A stretch of DNA of 5,983 nucleotides from Nitronereus sp964503895 (GCA_964503895.1 CAZDCF010000057.1:1-5983), one strand, 5' to 3'. Counted from the first letter of the stretch, positions 1 through 5,958 are shown. Translations and numbers: made by a program. The notes: a model not told the origin generated them from the letters alone.

Positions 1-290
1 GTAATATTCGACGCTATAAAGAGAATTTGATAAATCGGTTTTCTGAGATTGCAGGGCAAGAGATCTGTTTATGCCTCGACAATTCCTTATGGGAATGGAA
101 GTACGGGCCAGGATATACCATGGTACTTACACAAGATCGAAAGCCAGAGGTAGCCGCAGTTCTCGCGAACCGTTCCTTTTTCAAACTTGCGCGTTTTGTG
201 CCCTTCGATGCTCCTGTTGTTGCTACAGACGCCTTTTACCAACAAGGCCAAGAAACTCTGCGTACGATGCTTTTGGTCATCACGGAATAA
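1..290 (+). CDS. 3' end of an unrecognised protein-coding gene (truncated by window edge)
   Basis: The reading frame is open from position 3 to a TAA at 288-290 and gives 95 residues with no stop, so the start most likely lies outside the window. A TTG at 27-29 could act as a start, but the purine-rich AAAGAGA just before it sits too close to be a convincing ribosome binding site. The fragment is a mixed hydrophilic/hydrophobic sequence with a Trp/Tyr/Gly-rich patch (WEWKYGPGY) near the middle and a hydrophobic C-terminus (TMLLVITE). It has no obvious transmembrane helix, cysteine cluster or catalytic motif that I can name. I do not recognise the family and assign no function. It converges on the DUF2726-type gene, with only three bases between the two stop codons, so no dedicated terminator fits between them. 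Confidence 0.6.
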   Translation, partial: NIRRYKENLINRFSEIAGQEICLCLDNSLWEWKYGPGYTMVLTQDRKPEVAAVLANRSFFKLARFVPFDAPVVATDAFYQQGQETLRTMLLVITE

Positions 291-293
291 TCT

Positions 294-854
294 TCAATCG
301 TCTTCCTTCAAGCCGAGCATTTCGGACAACTCACTGGCACTGTAATTCCTAGCAACATTCAGCCAGATAATGTCGATTTCTGCTTTTTGACATGTTACAT
401 TGAGCAGGGTAAATGCCGAATTTGTTTGTTCCAAATCCTGCTCCATTGATTCAATCATTACTATCTTCATGGGTAACATAGTACCAGGATGAACAAACAC
501 ATAATCCGCCGTAACCGCTCTGAGGGCTTTGCCCACTTCTCGACGTGCCTCCCCATCATCAACGCTTACCTGTATCAACGTCCGAATGGGAATTTTCGCG
601 AAAACCAAAAAAATATCTCGGGATACGAGATGCAGGAGATTAAACAGGGCCACTTCCGAAGATGGAATAAACGGTCGCTGGCTCACCGAAAGGAATTCCG
701 GTATTTTTGTTCCCGGATATAGCCGAGACTGCTGTCGCTGACGTCGCCAAGGTTGTATCAAGTAATAGACCAGCACAAATGTTACAAGGGTTAATGCCAG
801 CATTAAAATCTGAGAAAGGATGGGAAGGGACCCAATAGAAGGGGGGAGAGTCAC
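294..854 (-). CDS. membrane-anchored DUF2726-type protein
   Basis: 186 residues from a GTG start at 854, with AAGGA placed 5 nt upstream. Residues 10-33 are hydrophobic and form one membrane segment. They are followed by a basic stretch (WRRQRQQSR, 36-44), so by the positive-inside rule the rest should be cytoplasmic. Residues 52-168 match the pattern of DUF2726: a Pro/Ser-Glu opening (PSSEVALFNLL), then a VFAKIPI strand, a D-Y strand (D117) and an MIE strand (E135). DUF2726 is usually described as a nuclease-like (PD-(D/E)XK-related) fold and typically carries an IELDDxSH-like motif. Here D117 and E135 can be placed, but the Asp-Asp/Ser-His part is replaced by SMEQ, so nuclease activity is doubtful. 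It is the last gene of the GNAT-anmK operon, 26 bp after anmK. The family call is from pattern memory and the cellular role is unknown. Confidence 0.68.
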   Translation of the reverse strand: MTLPPSIGSLPILSQILMLALTLVTFVLVYYLIQPWRRQRQQSRLYPGTKIPEFLSVSQRPFIPSSEVALFNLLHLVSRDIFLVFAKIPIRTLIQVSVDDGEARREVGKALRAVTADYVFVHPGTMLPMKIVMIESMEQDLEQTNSAFTLLNVTCQKAEIDIIWLNVARNYSASELSEMLGLKEDD

Positions 855-880
855 AAGAATCCTTGCATCTTTACGAAATG

Positions 881-2050
881 TTAAAGACGAATAGAAAAAA
901 AATTCTTTCCAGGAACCACCATTCCCTGTACCACTGGGTGTCGAGCACCTGTAACCGATGGGACATTAGTAGTATTGCCCTGAAGGGTTTCATAGGCCAT
1001 CACAGCGAAAGCCAAGGCCTCAAAAGCATCACTAGCAATACCGTGCTGATCCATAGTACGCACAGGCCGTGGATAAAAAACTTTCCCTAAGGCATCCATA
1101 AGAGCCAGATTTTTTACTCCACCCCCGCCGCATATGACCTCATCCACATTTCCCTTGAACCATTGACAAGAATCCACAATTGTTGTGGCTACAAACTCAC
1201 AACTAGTGGCCAACATATCTTCTAAGGATAAGCGTTTGGCTCTCGCTTGACGAAAGGTTTTTGAAATATAGGAATCACCAAATTCTTCTCGACCTGTAGA
1301 TTTTGGTGGTCGTTTGGCTAAATACGAATGAGTCAAAAGAGTTTTGAGTAACGGCCCATGACTCTTGCCTTTTCGCGCCAGACGGCCACTTCGATCGAAA
1401 GGGTGTTTTTTAGAAGTCCCTTTCAGGACTAATCCATCAAGCAGCATGTTGCAGGGACCAGTATCAAAAGCGCGAACATCATTACGGTCACCATGAGCCA
1501 ACAAATAGGTCACATTCCCAATACCACCAAGATTCACGACAAGACGCGACTGACGCTTTTCTTGAAAAAGCAAGTGATGGACGTAAGGTGTCAGTGGCGC
1601 CCCCTCCCCTCCAGCTGCTATATCACGTGTACGAAAATTCGCCACCGTTGTAATTCCAGTACGCTCGGCAACAATAGCTGGATCTCCAATTTGAAGGGTA
1701 GAACGAATGGAGCCAATCCCTGGCTCTCGAATAGGGGTAGGCTGATGGTACACAGTTTGCCCGTGCGAACCGATTAATAGAATGTCTTCGGGTAATAAGC
1801 CTGCACGCTTGATCGTCAAAAGCGCAGTTTTGGCAAACATTTCCCCAATAGCCGCATTGAGATGACATAATTCCGCCACGGTTCCCTTTGTCGATGCTAA
1901 CAGAACCCGCTGTCTCAATTTTGGCGGATAGGCTATTGTTTGCGAGGCAAGAAGCTTGATCCTTAGGCGAGCTTGAACAGGAGAAATATCAACGAGCGCA
2001 CAATCCACACCATCGGCAGAAGTTCCTGACATTAAACCTAAACATTTCAT
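881..2050 (-). CDS. anmK: anhydro-N-acetylmuramic acid kinase AnmK
   Basis: 389 residues, a usual full length for AnmK. The family cleaves and phosphorylates 1,6-anhydro-N-acetylmuramic acid with ATP to give MurNAc-6-phosphate, a cytoplasmic step in peptidoglycan recycling. Hallmarks run in order: GLMSGTSADGVD (5-16, phosphate-binding loop), GSHGQTVYH (94-102), LQIGDPAIVAERTGI (119-133), the VANFRTRDIAAGGEGAPL block (136-153), NLGGIGNV (173-180), FDTGPCN (195-201, with D196 at the expected catalytic aspartate), PKSTGREEFG (249-258), CGGGGVKN (307-314) and NVPSVTGA (362-369). All key blocks are intact. The ATG overlaps the stop of the upstream GNAT gene as ATGA. No clear Shine-Dalgarno precedes it, so translation is probably coupled to that gene. 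No murQ or other recycling gene is in the window, so the fate of MurNAc-6-P is decided elsewhere. Confidence 0.96.
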   Translation of the reverse strand: MKCLGLMSGTSADGVDCALVDISPVQARLRIKLLASQTIAYPPKLRQRVLLASTKGTVAELCHLNAAIGEMFAKTALLTIKRAGLLPEDILLIGSHGQTVYHQPTPIREPGIGSIRSTLQIGDPAIVAERTGITTVANFRTRDIAAGGEGAPLTPYVHHLLFQEKRQSRLVVNLGGIGNVTYLLAHGDRNDVRAFDTGPCNMLLDGLVLKGTSKKHPFDRSGRLARKGKSHGPLLKTLLTHSYLAKRPPKSTGREEFGDSYISKTFRQARAKRLSLEDMLATSCEFVATTIVDSCQWFKGNVDEVICGGGGVKNLALMDALGKVFYPRPVRTMDQHGIASDAFEALAFAVMAYETLQGNTTNVPSVTGARHPVVQGMVVPGKNFFSIRL

Positions 2051-2472
2051 TGGTTCAGCGACCCCAGCGATTTTTGCCGCTTACGATCCCATACCATCCC
2101 AATTTGTTCTTTGGCACTGAACCCCAACGTTTCGTAAAATTCTTGTTTGTCTCGCGTACACAACCAAAATAATTCCACACGTTCCAGGGTCCCATGGGAC
2201 AAAATCCGGTTGATAATTTCCGTGCCAATATCTTGACCCTGGTAGTGTCCATCAACAATCACATCCCAAATGGACGCCCGATAAACGTAATCCGTCAACA
2301 CTCGGCCACAACCGACCAAATGGTCGCCATCCCAGGCGGTAATAAACAGATTCGTGTGTTTCACCATTTCTATGGCATCCTGTAAAGAACGCCCCTGGGA
2401 CCAGGATGACTGATCGAATAAGGGTAATAGATGAGACGGATCGAAGTCCTTTTTGTCAGCATAAGTAATCAT
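2047..2472 (-). CDS. GNAT-family N-acetyltransferase
   Basis: 141 residues, a typical single GNAT domain. The central strand and acetyl-CoA loop are visible as WDVIVDGHYQGQDIGTEII (69-87), where Q78-G-Q-D-I-G83-T fits the Q/R-x-x-G-x-G/A pyrophosphate-binding motif. The C-terminal FYETLGF (112-118) is the usual end-of-domain motif. The N-terminal part (HLVGCGRVLTD, 51-61) matches the beta strands that precede motif A. GNAT enzymes move an acetyl group from acetyl-CoA to an amine, and the substrate cannot be read from this sequence. The ATG at 2472 has only a weak AAGA 5 nt upstream. It is the first gene of a minus-strand operon and its TGA overlaps the anmK ATG. Coupling to AnmK makes an amino-sugar or muropeptide-related substrate conceivable, but that is inference only. 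Confidence 0.9.
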   Translation of the reverse strand: MITYADKKDFDPSHLLPLFDQSSWSQGRSLQDAIEMVKHTNLFITAWDGDHLVGCGRVLTDYVYRASIWDVIVDGHYQGQDIGTEIINRILSHGTLERVELFWLCTRDKQEFYETLGFSAKEQIGMVWDRKRQKSLGSLNQ

Positions 2473-2585
2473 GATATTCTTGACAAAAACTGAATTGATC
2501 GTATTTTTATTGACTATCTAGAGATTAAGAGCGTATCTGTATTACACTAATATTTTTGTAAATACCAGCAACGAAGAGGATTCCT
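2473..2585. promoter_or_regulatory. divergent intergenic promoter region
   Basis: A 113-bp AT-rich gap between the divergent GNAT operon and the zinc-ribbon gene must hold promoters for both directions. For the plus strand, one option is TTAAGA (2525-2530) with a 17-bp spacer to TAATAT (2548-2553). Another is TTGACT (2510-2515) with an 18-bp spacer to TATCTG (2534-2539). A consensus TTGACA lies at 2480-2485, with TATTTT 16 bp downstream. The two TTGAC elements are 30 bp apart. No convincing minus-strand promoter stands out. None of these choices is certain. Confidence 0.4.
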
Positions 2586-2765
2586 ATGCCAACGCTTGTA
2601 AAAAAATGTCCCAAATGCGAAAAACTGTTTTGGATTAAGGAACAGGATATCGAATATTCAGACGCCAATACTTGGCGAATCACCTGCCAACACTGCCAAC
2701 AAGTCCTTCGGATCCCACTGGTGACACAAGGTGCCAATGCTGGCGCCCCTAAAATGGGGCATTAA
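2586..2765 (+). CDS. small zinc-ribbon protein (59 aa)
   Basis: This short gene begins at ATG 2586, preceded by AGAGGA at 2575-2580 with a 5-nt spacer, and ends with TAA at 2763-2765. The 59-residue product has two CxxC knuckles, C8-P-K-C11 and C34-Q-H-C37, separated by 22 residues. This is the layout of a single zinc ribbon binding one zinc ion. The first half is Lys-rich (VKKCPKCEKLFWIKEQD), the linker carries two Trp residues, and the tail after residue 45 is Gly/Ala-rich and probably disordered. Such mini zinc ribbons bind nucleic acid or protein partners, and the partner here is unknown. It precedes the esterase gene by 25 bp on the same strand and probably shares its transcript. The good Shine-Dalgarno, paired CxxC motifs and position in an otherwise empty gap make it a real gene. 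Confidence 0.85.
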   Translation: MPTLVKKCPKCEKLFWIKEQDIEYSDANTWRITCQHCQQVLRIPLVTQGANAGAPKMGH

Positions 2766-2790
2766 TTCTACTGCCCACCTTTGAAAAACC

Positions 2791-3510
2791 ATGTACATTG
2801 AGAGCCTTGGCGGTTTAGCTGCGCACATTGTCGGAGGATCGGAGCAAAATGCCGTGGGCACGAATCCAGTTGTCGTGCTGCTCCATGGATTCGGGGCCCC
2901 AGGTGATGACCTGGTGGCTCTACGGAAAATGATTCATGTTCCTGATGCAGTCAGGTTTGTGTTTCCTGTGGCCCCCTTGTCACTTAATGGCAACCCCCAA
3001 GATGGACGGGCCTGGTGGATGCTAGACATGGAACAAATAGCCAACGACCTTGTCAGTGGGCGCGGACGAGACATTTATGCGATTCCTCAAGGGCTATCAG
3101 AAGCCCGTTCTTCTGTTATTGCCCTACTCGATGAATTGGAACAACAATGGCACATTTCGTCAGAGCGGGTCATCCTGGGAGGATTCTCCCAAGGGGCCAT
3201 GCTGGCTTGTGATACGGTGCTTCGAACAGAGCGTCCCTTTGCCGGACTTATCCTTTTGTCAGGAAGCCTCATAGCCAAAGAGGAGTGGGTTCCTTTAATG
3301 GCCAAACGGAAAGGACTACCTGTCTTTCAAAGTCATGGTACGGATGACCCTCTTTTGTCATTTCAAACAGCAGAAACCCTCAGAAACCTCCTGACAAAGC
3401 ATGGAATTTCCCTTGACTGGTACGAATTCCGAGGTGGCCACGAAATTCCCTTTTTCGTTCTTAAGCAATTAGGAAAATTCCTTCAATCCTTTCTAGACAC
3501 AAGTTCCTAA
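2791..3510 (+). CDS. alpha/beta-hydrolase, carboxylesterase/phospholipase family
   Basis: 239 residues with the complete layout of the bacterial carboxylesterase/lysophospholipase family (YpfH/acyl-protein-thioesterase-like). LLHGFGAPGDDLV (30-42) is the oxyanion-hole strand. GGFSQGAML (130-138) is the nucleophile elbow with Ser133. HGTDDPLL (182-189) supplies the acid, most likely D186, and GGHEIP (215-220) supplies His217. These enzymes hydrolyse short- to medium-chain carboxylic esters, lysophospholipids or thioesters in the cytoplasm, and no signal peptide is visible here. The ATG at 2791 is the first possible start, because an in-frame TGA lies at 2782-2784. It has no good Shine-Dalgarno, so expression may depend on coupling with the zinc-ribbon gene 25 bp upstream. 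A GTG at codon 22 is a less likely alternative start. The true substrate cannot be deduced. Confidence 0.92.
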   Translation: MYIESLGGLAAHIVGGSEQNAVGTNPVVVLLHGFGAPGDDLVALRKMIHVPDAVRFVFPVAPLSLNGNPQDGRAWWMLDMEQIANDLVSGRGRDIYAIPQGLSEARSSVIALLDELEQQWHISSERVILGGFSQGAMLACDTVLRTERPFAGLILLSGSLIAKEEWVPLMAKRKGLPVFQSHGTDDPLLSFQTAETLRNLLTKHGISLDWYEFRGGHEIPFFVLKQLGKFLQSFLDTSS

Positions 3511-3562
3511 ACCGTTTCATTTCCCTATAACTATGAGAACAGAATTGCGTCCTCGACTTGTG

Positions 3563-3594
3563 TTGAGTATGATGAAGGCGTTTTATGGTACAAT
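3563..3594 (+). promoter_or_regulatory. extended -10 promoter for the bolA-grx unit
   Basis: TGG-TACAAT at 3586-3594 is an extended -10 element with a 5/6 match in the hexamer. A TTGAGT at 3563-3568 could be a -35, but its 20-bp spacing is too long, so the TG extension probably carries the promoter. Transcription would start near 3601 and leave a leader of about 30 nt before the bolA ATG. A 6-bp imperfect inverted repeat (CTCGAC / GTTGAG, 3552-3567, one G-T pair) overlaps the -35 area and might be an operator. That last point is speculative. Confidence 0.5.
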
Positions 3595-3631
3595 GGATTC
3601 CTTTGGTTAGTCCCAAGGGGTACCTGAGTCT

Positions 3632-3871
3632 ATGATTACGAACGAAACCCTCACGCAATATATCATCCGTATAATGCCTGATGCCAAAGTATCGGTGACA
3701 GATCTGACAGGCACGTTGGATCACTTGAATGTCCATGTCCAATCGGATCATTTTAAGGGGAAAAACCTACTTGATCGGCATCGCATGATTTATCAGGCCC
3801 TAGATGAACCAATGAAGGATGGGCGCATTCATGCGCTAGAGTTACAAGCTGAAACCATTGACGGATCTTAG
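3632..3871 (+). CDS. BolA-family protein
   Basis: 79 residues, the size of compact BolA/BOLA2-type proteins. The KH-like fold is recognisable from VSVTDLTGTLDHLNVHV (20-36), then FKGKNLLDRHRMIYQAL (41-57), then the signature IHALEL (66-71). The invariant C-terminal His67 is present. The variable loop carries H31, the place where BolA proteins supply a His or Cys as a second cluster ligand. By family knowledge, BolA proteins pair with CGFS glutaredoxins and share a [2Fe-2S] cluster, acting in Fe-S delivery or iron sensing. The next gene is exactly such a glutaredoxin, 13 bp downstream, with its Shine-Dalgarno starting on the bolA stop codon. The ATG follows AAGGGG (3615-3620) at a rather long 11 nt. 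An in-frame TAG at 3608-3610 rules out longer starts. Confidence 0.95.
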   Translation: MITNETLTQYIIRIMPDAKVSVTDLTGTLDHLNVHVQSDHFKGKNLLDRHRMIYQALDEPMKDGRIHALELQAETIDGS

Positions 3872-3884
3872 GAAGGAGCTCTAT

Positions 3885-4217
3885 ATGGCTGACCCAATCG
3901 AAGAGGAAATTCAACAAGAAATTCAGAAACACAAGATTTTAATTTACGGTAAAGGGACCAAGGCAGCACCCCAATGTGGATTCACCGTCGAAACCAAGGA
4001 ATTTTTCGAGAAGTTTGGTTTTCCCTACGAGATTATTAATGTATTAGAAAATCCCGCGAAACGTGAGGCCCTTACCCGCATGACCAACTGGCCCACCCTC
4101 CCCAAGGTATTTATCAACGGACAATTTTACGGGGATACCGATGTATTGGGACCCATGGAAACCAAGGGTGAACTCAAACCCTTGCTTGACCAAGCTTTTG
4201 CCAATCAATCTTCTTAA
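3885..4217 (+). CDS. Grx4-type monothiol glutaredoxin, CGFT active site
   Basis: 110 residues, the normal single-domain length. The thioredoxin-like fold shows KILIYGKGTKAAPQCGFT (17-34), with K23 (glutathione contact) and active-site C31. It continues with NWPTLPKVFINGQFYGDTDVL (68-88), carrying the cis-Pro TLPK segment and the GDTD glutathione-binding turn, and ends with GELKPLLDQAF (95-105). Grx4-type proteins hold a glutathione-ligated [2Fe-2S] cluster and work with BolA in Fe-S cluster transfer. The family normally reads CGFS, while here the codon after Phe is ACC (Thr), giving CGFT. The start is the ATG at 3885, because AGGAAGGAG (3870-3878) lies 6 nt upstream. An in-frame TTG at 3858 inside bolA has no comparable site. 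It is co-transcribed with bolA and followed by a hairpin. Confidence 0.96.
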   Translation: MADPIEEEIQQEIQKHKILIYGKGTKAAPQCGFTVETKEFFEKFGFPYEIINVLENPAKREALTRMTNWPTLPKVFINGQFYGDTDVLGPMETKGELKPLLDQAFANQSS

Positions 4218-4235
4218 TTCTGTTGAAACGTCCAA

Positions 4236-4270
4236 CAAAGAGCCTTGGTCCCTAAAGTCAAGGCTCTTTG
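4236..4270. terminator. putative bidirectional terminator hairpin
   Basis: A perfect 12-bp inverted repeat, CAAAGAGCCTTG (4236-4247) and CAAGGCTCTTTG (4259-4270), encloses an 11-nt loop. It lies 19 bp after the glutaredoxin stop, between two convergent genes. The A/T-rich stem ends give a short U run on either strand, but no long U tail follows, so efficiency is uncertain. It probably serves the bolA-grx transcript and may also stop transcription of the methyltransferase gene from the other side, whose stop is at 4381. Confidence 0.7.
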
Positions 4271-4380
4271 CTTCTGCCCTTACTCCCCTATCCACTCTAA
4301 AACCCTACTCCAATTAGGAATGGTGCCAACCCCATGCGAACCTCTCTTTTTATATCCTAACTATTTAGCAAGATTTGTAG

Positions 4381-5508
4381 TTATTCTTCGTCAATTCGCA
4401 GGTTCTTTTCTATACATTCCTCACCAAATCCTTTCGCGATGCGACAACTTTTAGAGAACCCCGGGGCATCAGGAATATTGGGGGTTTTCCAAGCCAACAC
4501 ATCAAAAATACTGCCTAGTCCAGCAGGATTCGTTAGTTGATTGATCTGGCTCGATACATCCCTTGGATCATTATCTGTAAGCTGAATTTTATGAATGCCT
4601 AAATTCTTTAACCAGTCTCCCTGCCAGACCTTTCCTGTTAGTTCTAGGCCAACATTCCGTGAGGCAGATTGAAGTGCCGTGAAATCCACATCCACTGTAA
4701 TATCCTGGTCACCAATATGATTGAAAGGATCATGGACCTGCTGCTGTTGATAATAACAGCGAAGCGCGCCGTTCCTGCGCAATGGGGAATATAAGGTGGA
4801 GGCCTCATTGCCATAATCAATAAATACCAGATACCCACGAGATATAATGGAAGCAGCCTTTTGCACAAAAGAATCAAGACCTAAACACACCTCAACCACA
4901 TGACCTCGTCCCAGTCTTACACCTTCAGCCTTGAGCCTTGAAACGATTTGTGAAGTCGAAGGTTCATCGAATTCCTCAACAAAATTTCCGTCTTGGCCCA
5001 CTCCCACATACATCTCCAATACATTATCTTGGCCATCTCCCATAACTCGATGAACGGGCAGCGCATCAACTACTTCGTTGGCAAAGACAAACGAAGGCGC
5101 AGCTCTCAATTCCTCAACAGAGTGGAACACGTTCAGCCCCATAGCTTCTTGTTTTTGTCGAAGACCCTGGCTGGTTTCAACCACCACATATTCGTGAAAA
5201 CCAGGGAGATAGGAAATGATTCTGGCCCCCAATTCTCCGGTTCCTGCACCAAATTCTACGATACGAAGGGACTCGCCTAGCCTCTTCTCAGCCTGCTCCA
5301 CAGCCTGGGCTAAGCACCAGGCAAAAACCGGATACATGGCACTGGTATTAAAGGTACCGCCCTGCGTTCCAATGCCCGGACCTTTTGCATAAAAGCCTAA
5401 TTCTTTATGAAACAAGGCTTCGTGCATAAACTCACAGAACGTTATCCGACCACTAACCTTAATCCGTTCTTTCAGAAGACGCCCAAGTGAGGTTTCAATT
5501 CGACTCAT
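4381..5508 (-). CDS. MidA/NDUFAF7-family SAM-dependent methyltransferase
   Basis: 375 residues, normal for this family (COG1565/DUF185). The N-terminal part has the family pattern ITFCEFMHEALFHKELGFY (22-40) and then GTFNTSAMYPVF (51-62). The SAM-binding motif I is IVEFGAGTGELG (83-94). ANEVVDALPVHRV (143-155) is the conserved post-motif block. VFIDYG (228-233) and GDQDITVDVDF (266-276) are the C-terminal signatures. The mitochondrial homologue NDUFAF7 methylates an arginine of a complex I subunit during assembly. Bacterial members are less studied, so the substrate here is inferred only. The ATG at 5508 follows AAGGAG at a long 13-nt spacing. No better in-frame start is visible upstream. No clear promoter is seen in the roughly 45 bp between the upstream terminator and the gene. 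It converges on the bolA-grx unit. Confidence 0.93.
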   Translation of the reverse strand: MSRIETSLGRLLKERIKVSGRITFCEFMHEALFHKELGFYAKGPGIGTQGGTFNTSAMYPVFAWCLAQAVEQAEKRLGESLRIVEFGAGTGELGARIISYLPGFHEYVVVETSQGLRQKQEAMGLNVFHSVEELRAAPSFVFANEVVDALPVHRVMGDGQDNVLEMYVGVGQDGNFVEEFDEPSTSQIVSRLKAEGVRLGRGHVVEVCLGLDSFVQKAASIISRGYLVFIDYGNEASTLYSPLRRNGALRCYYQQQQVHDPFNHIGDQDITVDVDFTALQSASRNVGLELTGKVWQGDWLKNLGIHKIQLTDNDPRDVSSQINQLTNPAGLGSIFDVLAWKTPNIPDAPGFSKSCRIAKGFGEECIEKNLRIDEE

Positions 5509-5554
5509 TAGGTTTCGTCTTCTCCTTATCCTGTTTTTAGGACAAGAACAAAAA

Positions 5555-5584
5555 AAAGGAGGCTACTGGTTAGTAGCCTCCTTT
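5555..5584 (-). terminator. intrinsic terminator after the exported-protein gene
   Basis: A perfect 13-bp stem, AAAGGAGGCTACT (5555-5567) and AGTAGCCTCCTTT (5572-5584), closes a 4-nt loop. Read on the minus strand it ends in eight consecutive T (complement of A at 5550-5557), a classic rho-independent terminator. It sits 26 bp after the stop of the exported-protein gene and before the methyltransferase start, so the two minus-strand genes are probably separate transcripts or linked only by readthrough. The plus-strand side ends in a shorter T-rich stretch. Confidence 0.92.
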
Positions 5585-5610
5585 ATCATTTTTCAAATGT
5601 AATAAGACGG

Positions 5611-5958
5611 TCAATTAATAACAGTTGACGTTGCGCCTGCAGGATTGATCTTCACCTTATTCAATGGGCCTTCGACACTCGGTAGCTGTCCAGCGGCTTT
5701 GCTGGGTGTCATGCGCGCATTATTGACACTTGAGGTCGAGTTGAGGGAAGCCGCATTAGCAGAGGCAGAAGCGCTTTCCACAGCGTTGGCGTGACCTTGC
5801 CCAGGATCATTGGCCGTTCGTGTCCCATCCACTGGAGATTTCGTGGCCGCTGCCGGATAGCCAGGATGTTTCGGGAGCGTTGCAGGATTGGCAAAAGCCA
5901 TTGAAGCCATAAAGGCAGTACCCGCTAACGCAATAAGAAGAATGCGAATACCTTTCAT
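5611..5958 (-). CDS. small Sec-exported Ala/Ser/Asn-rich protein, function unknown
   Basis: 115 residues with a clear Sec signal peptide: a short basic N-terminus (MKGIR), a hydrophobic core (ILLIALAGTAFMASM, 6-20) and an AFA cleavage site after residue 23. The mature chain of about 92 residues starts NPATLPKHPGYP, a Pro-rich segment, followed by a VDGTRTANDPGQGHAN stretch (43-58). Next comes an Ala/Ser/Asn-rich low-complexity region (59-80) and a Gly/Pro-containing tail. There is no cysteine, so it is neither a lipoprotein nor disulfide-bonded, and no second membrane helix. It is probably a disordered periplasmic or secreted protein. The ATG at 5958 has AAGGAG at 7 nt spacing and the gene ends at a strong intrinsic terminator, so it looks like a well-expressed monocistronic unit. 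I cannot name a family or function. Confidence 0.85.
   Translation of the reverse strand: MKGIRILLIALAGTAFMASMAFANPATLPKHPGYPAAATKSPVDGTRTANDPGQGHANAVESASASANAASLNSTSSVNNARMTPSKAAGQLPSVEGPLNKVKINPAGATSTVIN

Noticed and set aside
71..352. Plus-strand 93-aa Arg/Ser/Cys-rich frame overlapping the truncated gene
   Set aside because: It is an out-of-frame shadow of the 1-290 gene and crosses the convergent stop region. Its composition is typical of a spurious frame.
936..948. GGTGTCGAGCACC-like inverted repeat as a possible regulatory hairpin
   Set aside because: It lies inside the anmK coding sequence near its C-terminus and is short enough to occur by chance.
1493..1777. Plus-strand 94-aa reading frame opposite anmK
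   Set aside because: It lies entirely inside the well-conserved anmK gene, has no Shine-Dalgarno, and has no recognisable motif.
3461..3751. Minus-strand 96-aa reading frame across the esterase end and bolA start
   Set aside because: It overlaps two solid genes and the bolA promoter, and has no family features or ribosome binding site.
3858..3884. Longer glutaredoxin reading frame starting at TTG 3858 inside bolA
   Set aside because: The ATG at 3885 has a near-perfect Shine-Dalgarno 6 nt upstream and gives the usual family length. The extra residues are translated Shine-Dalgarno sequence.
4245..4454. Plus-strand 69-aa reading frame in the gap after the glutaredoxin gene
   Set aside because: It starts inside the terminator hairpin and runs into the methyltransferase gene, with no coding features.
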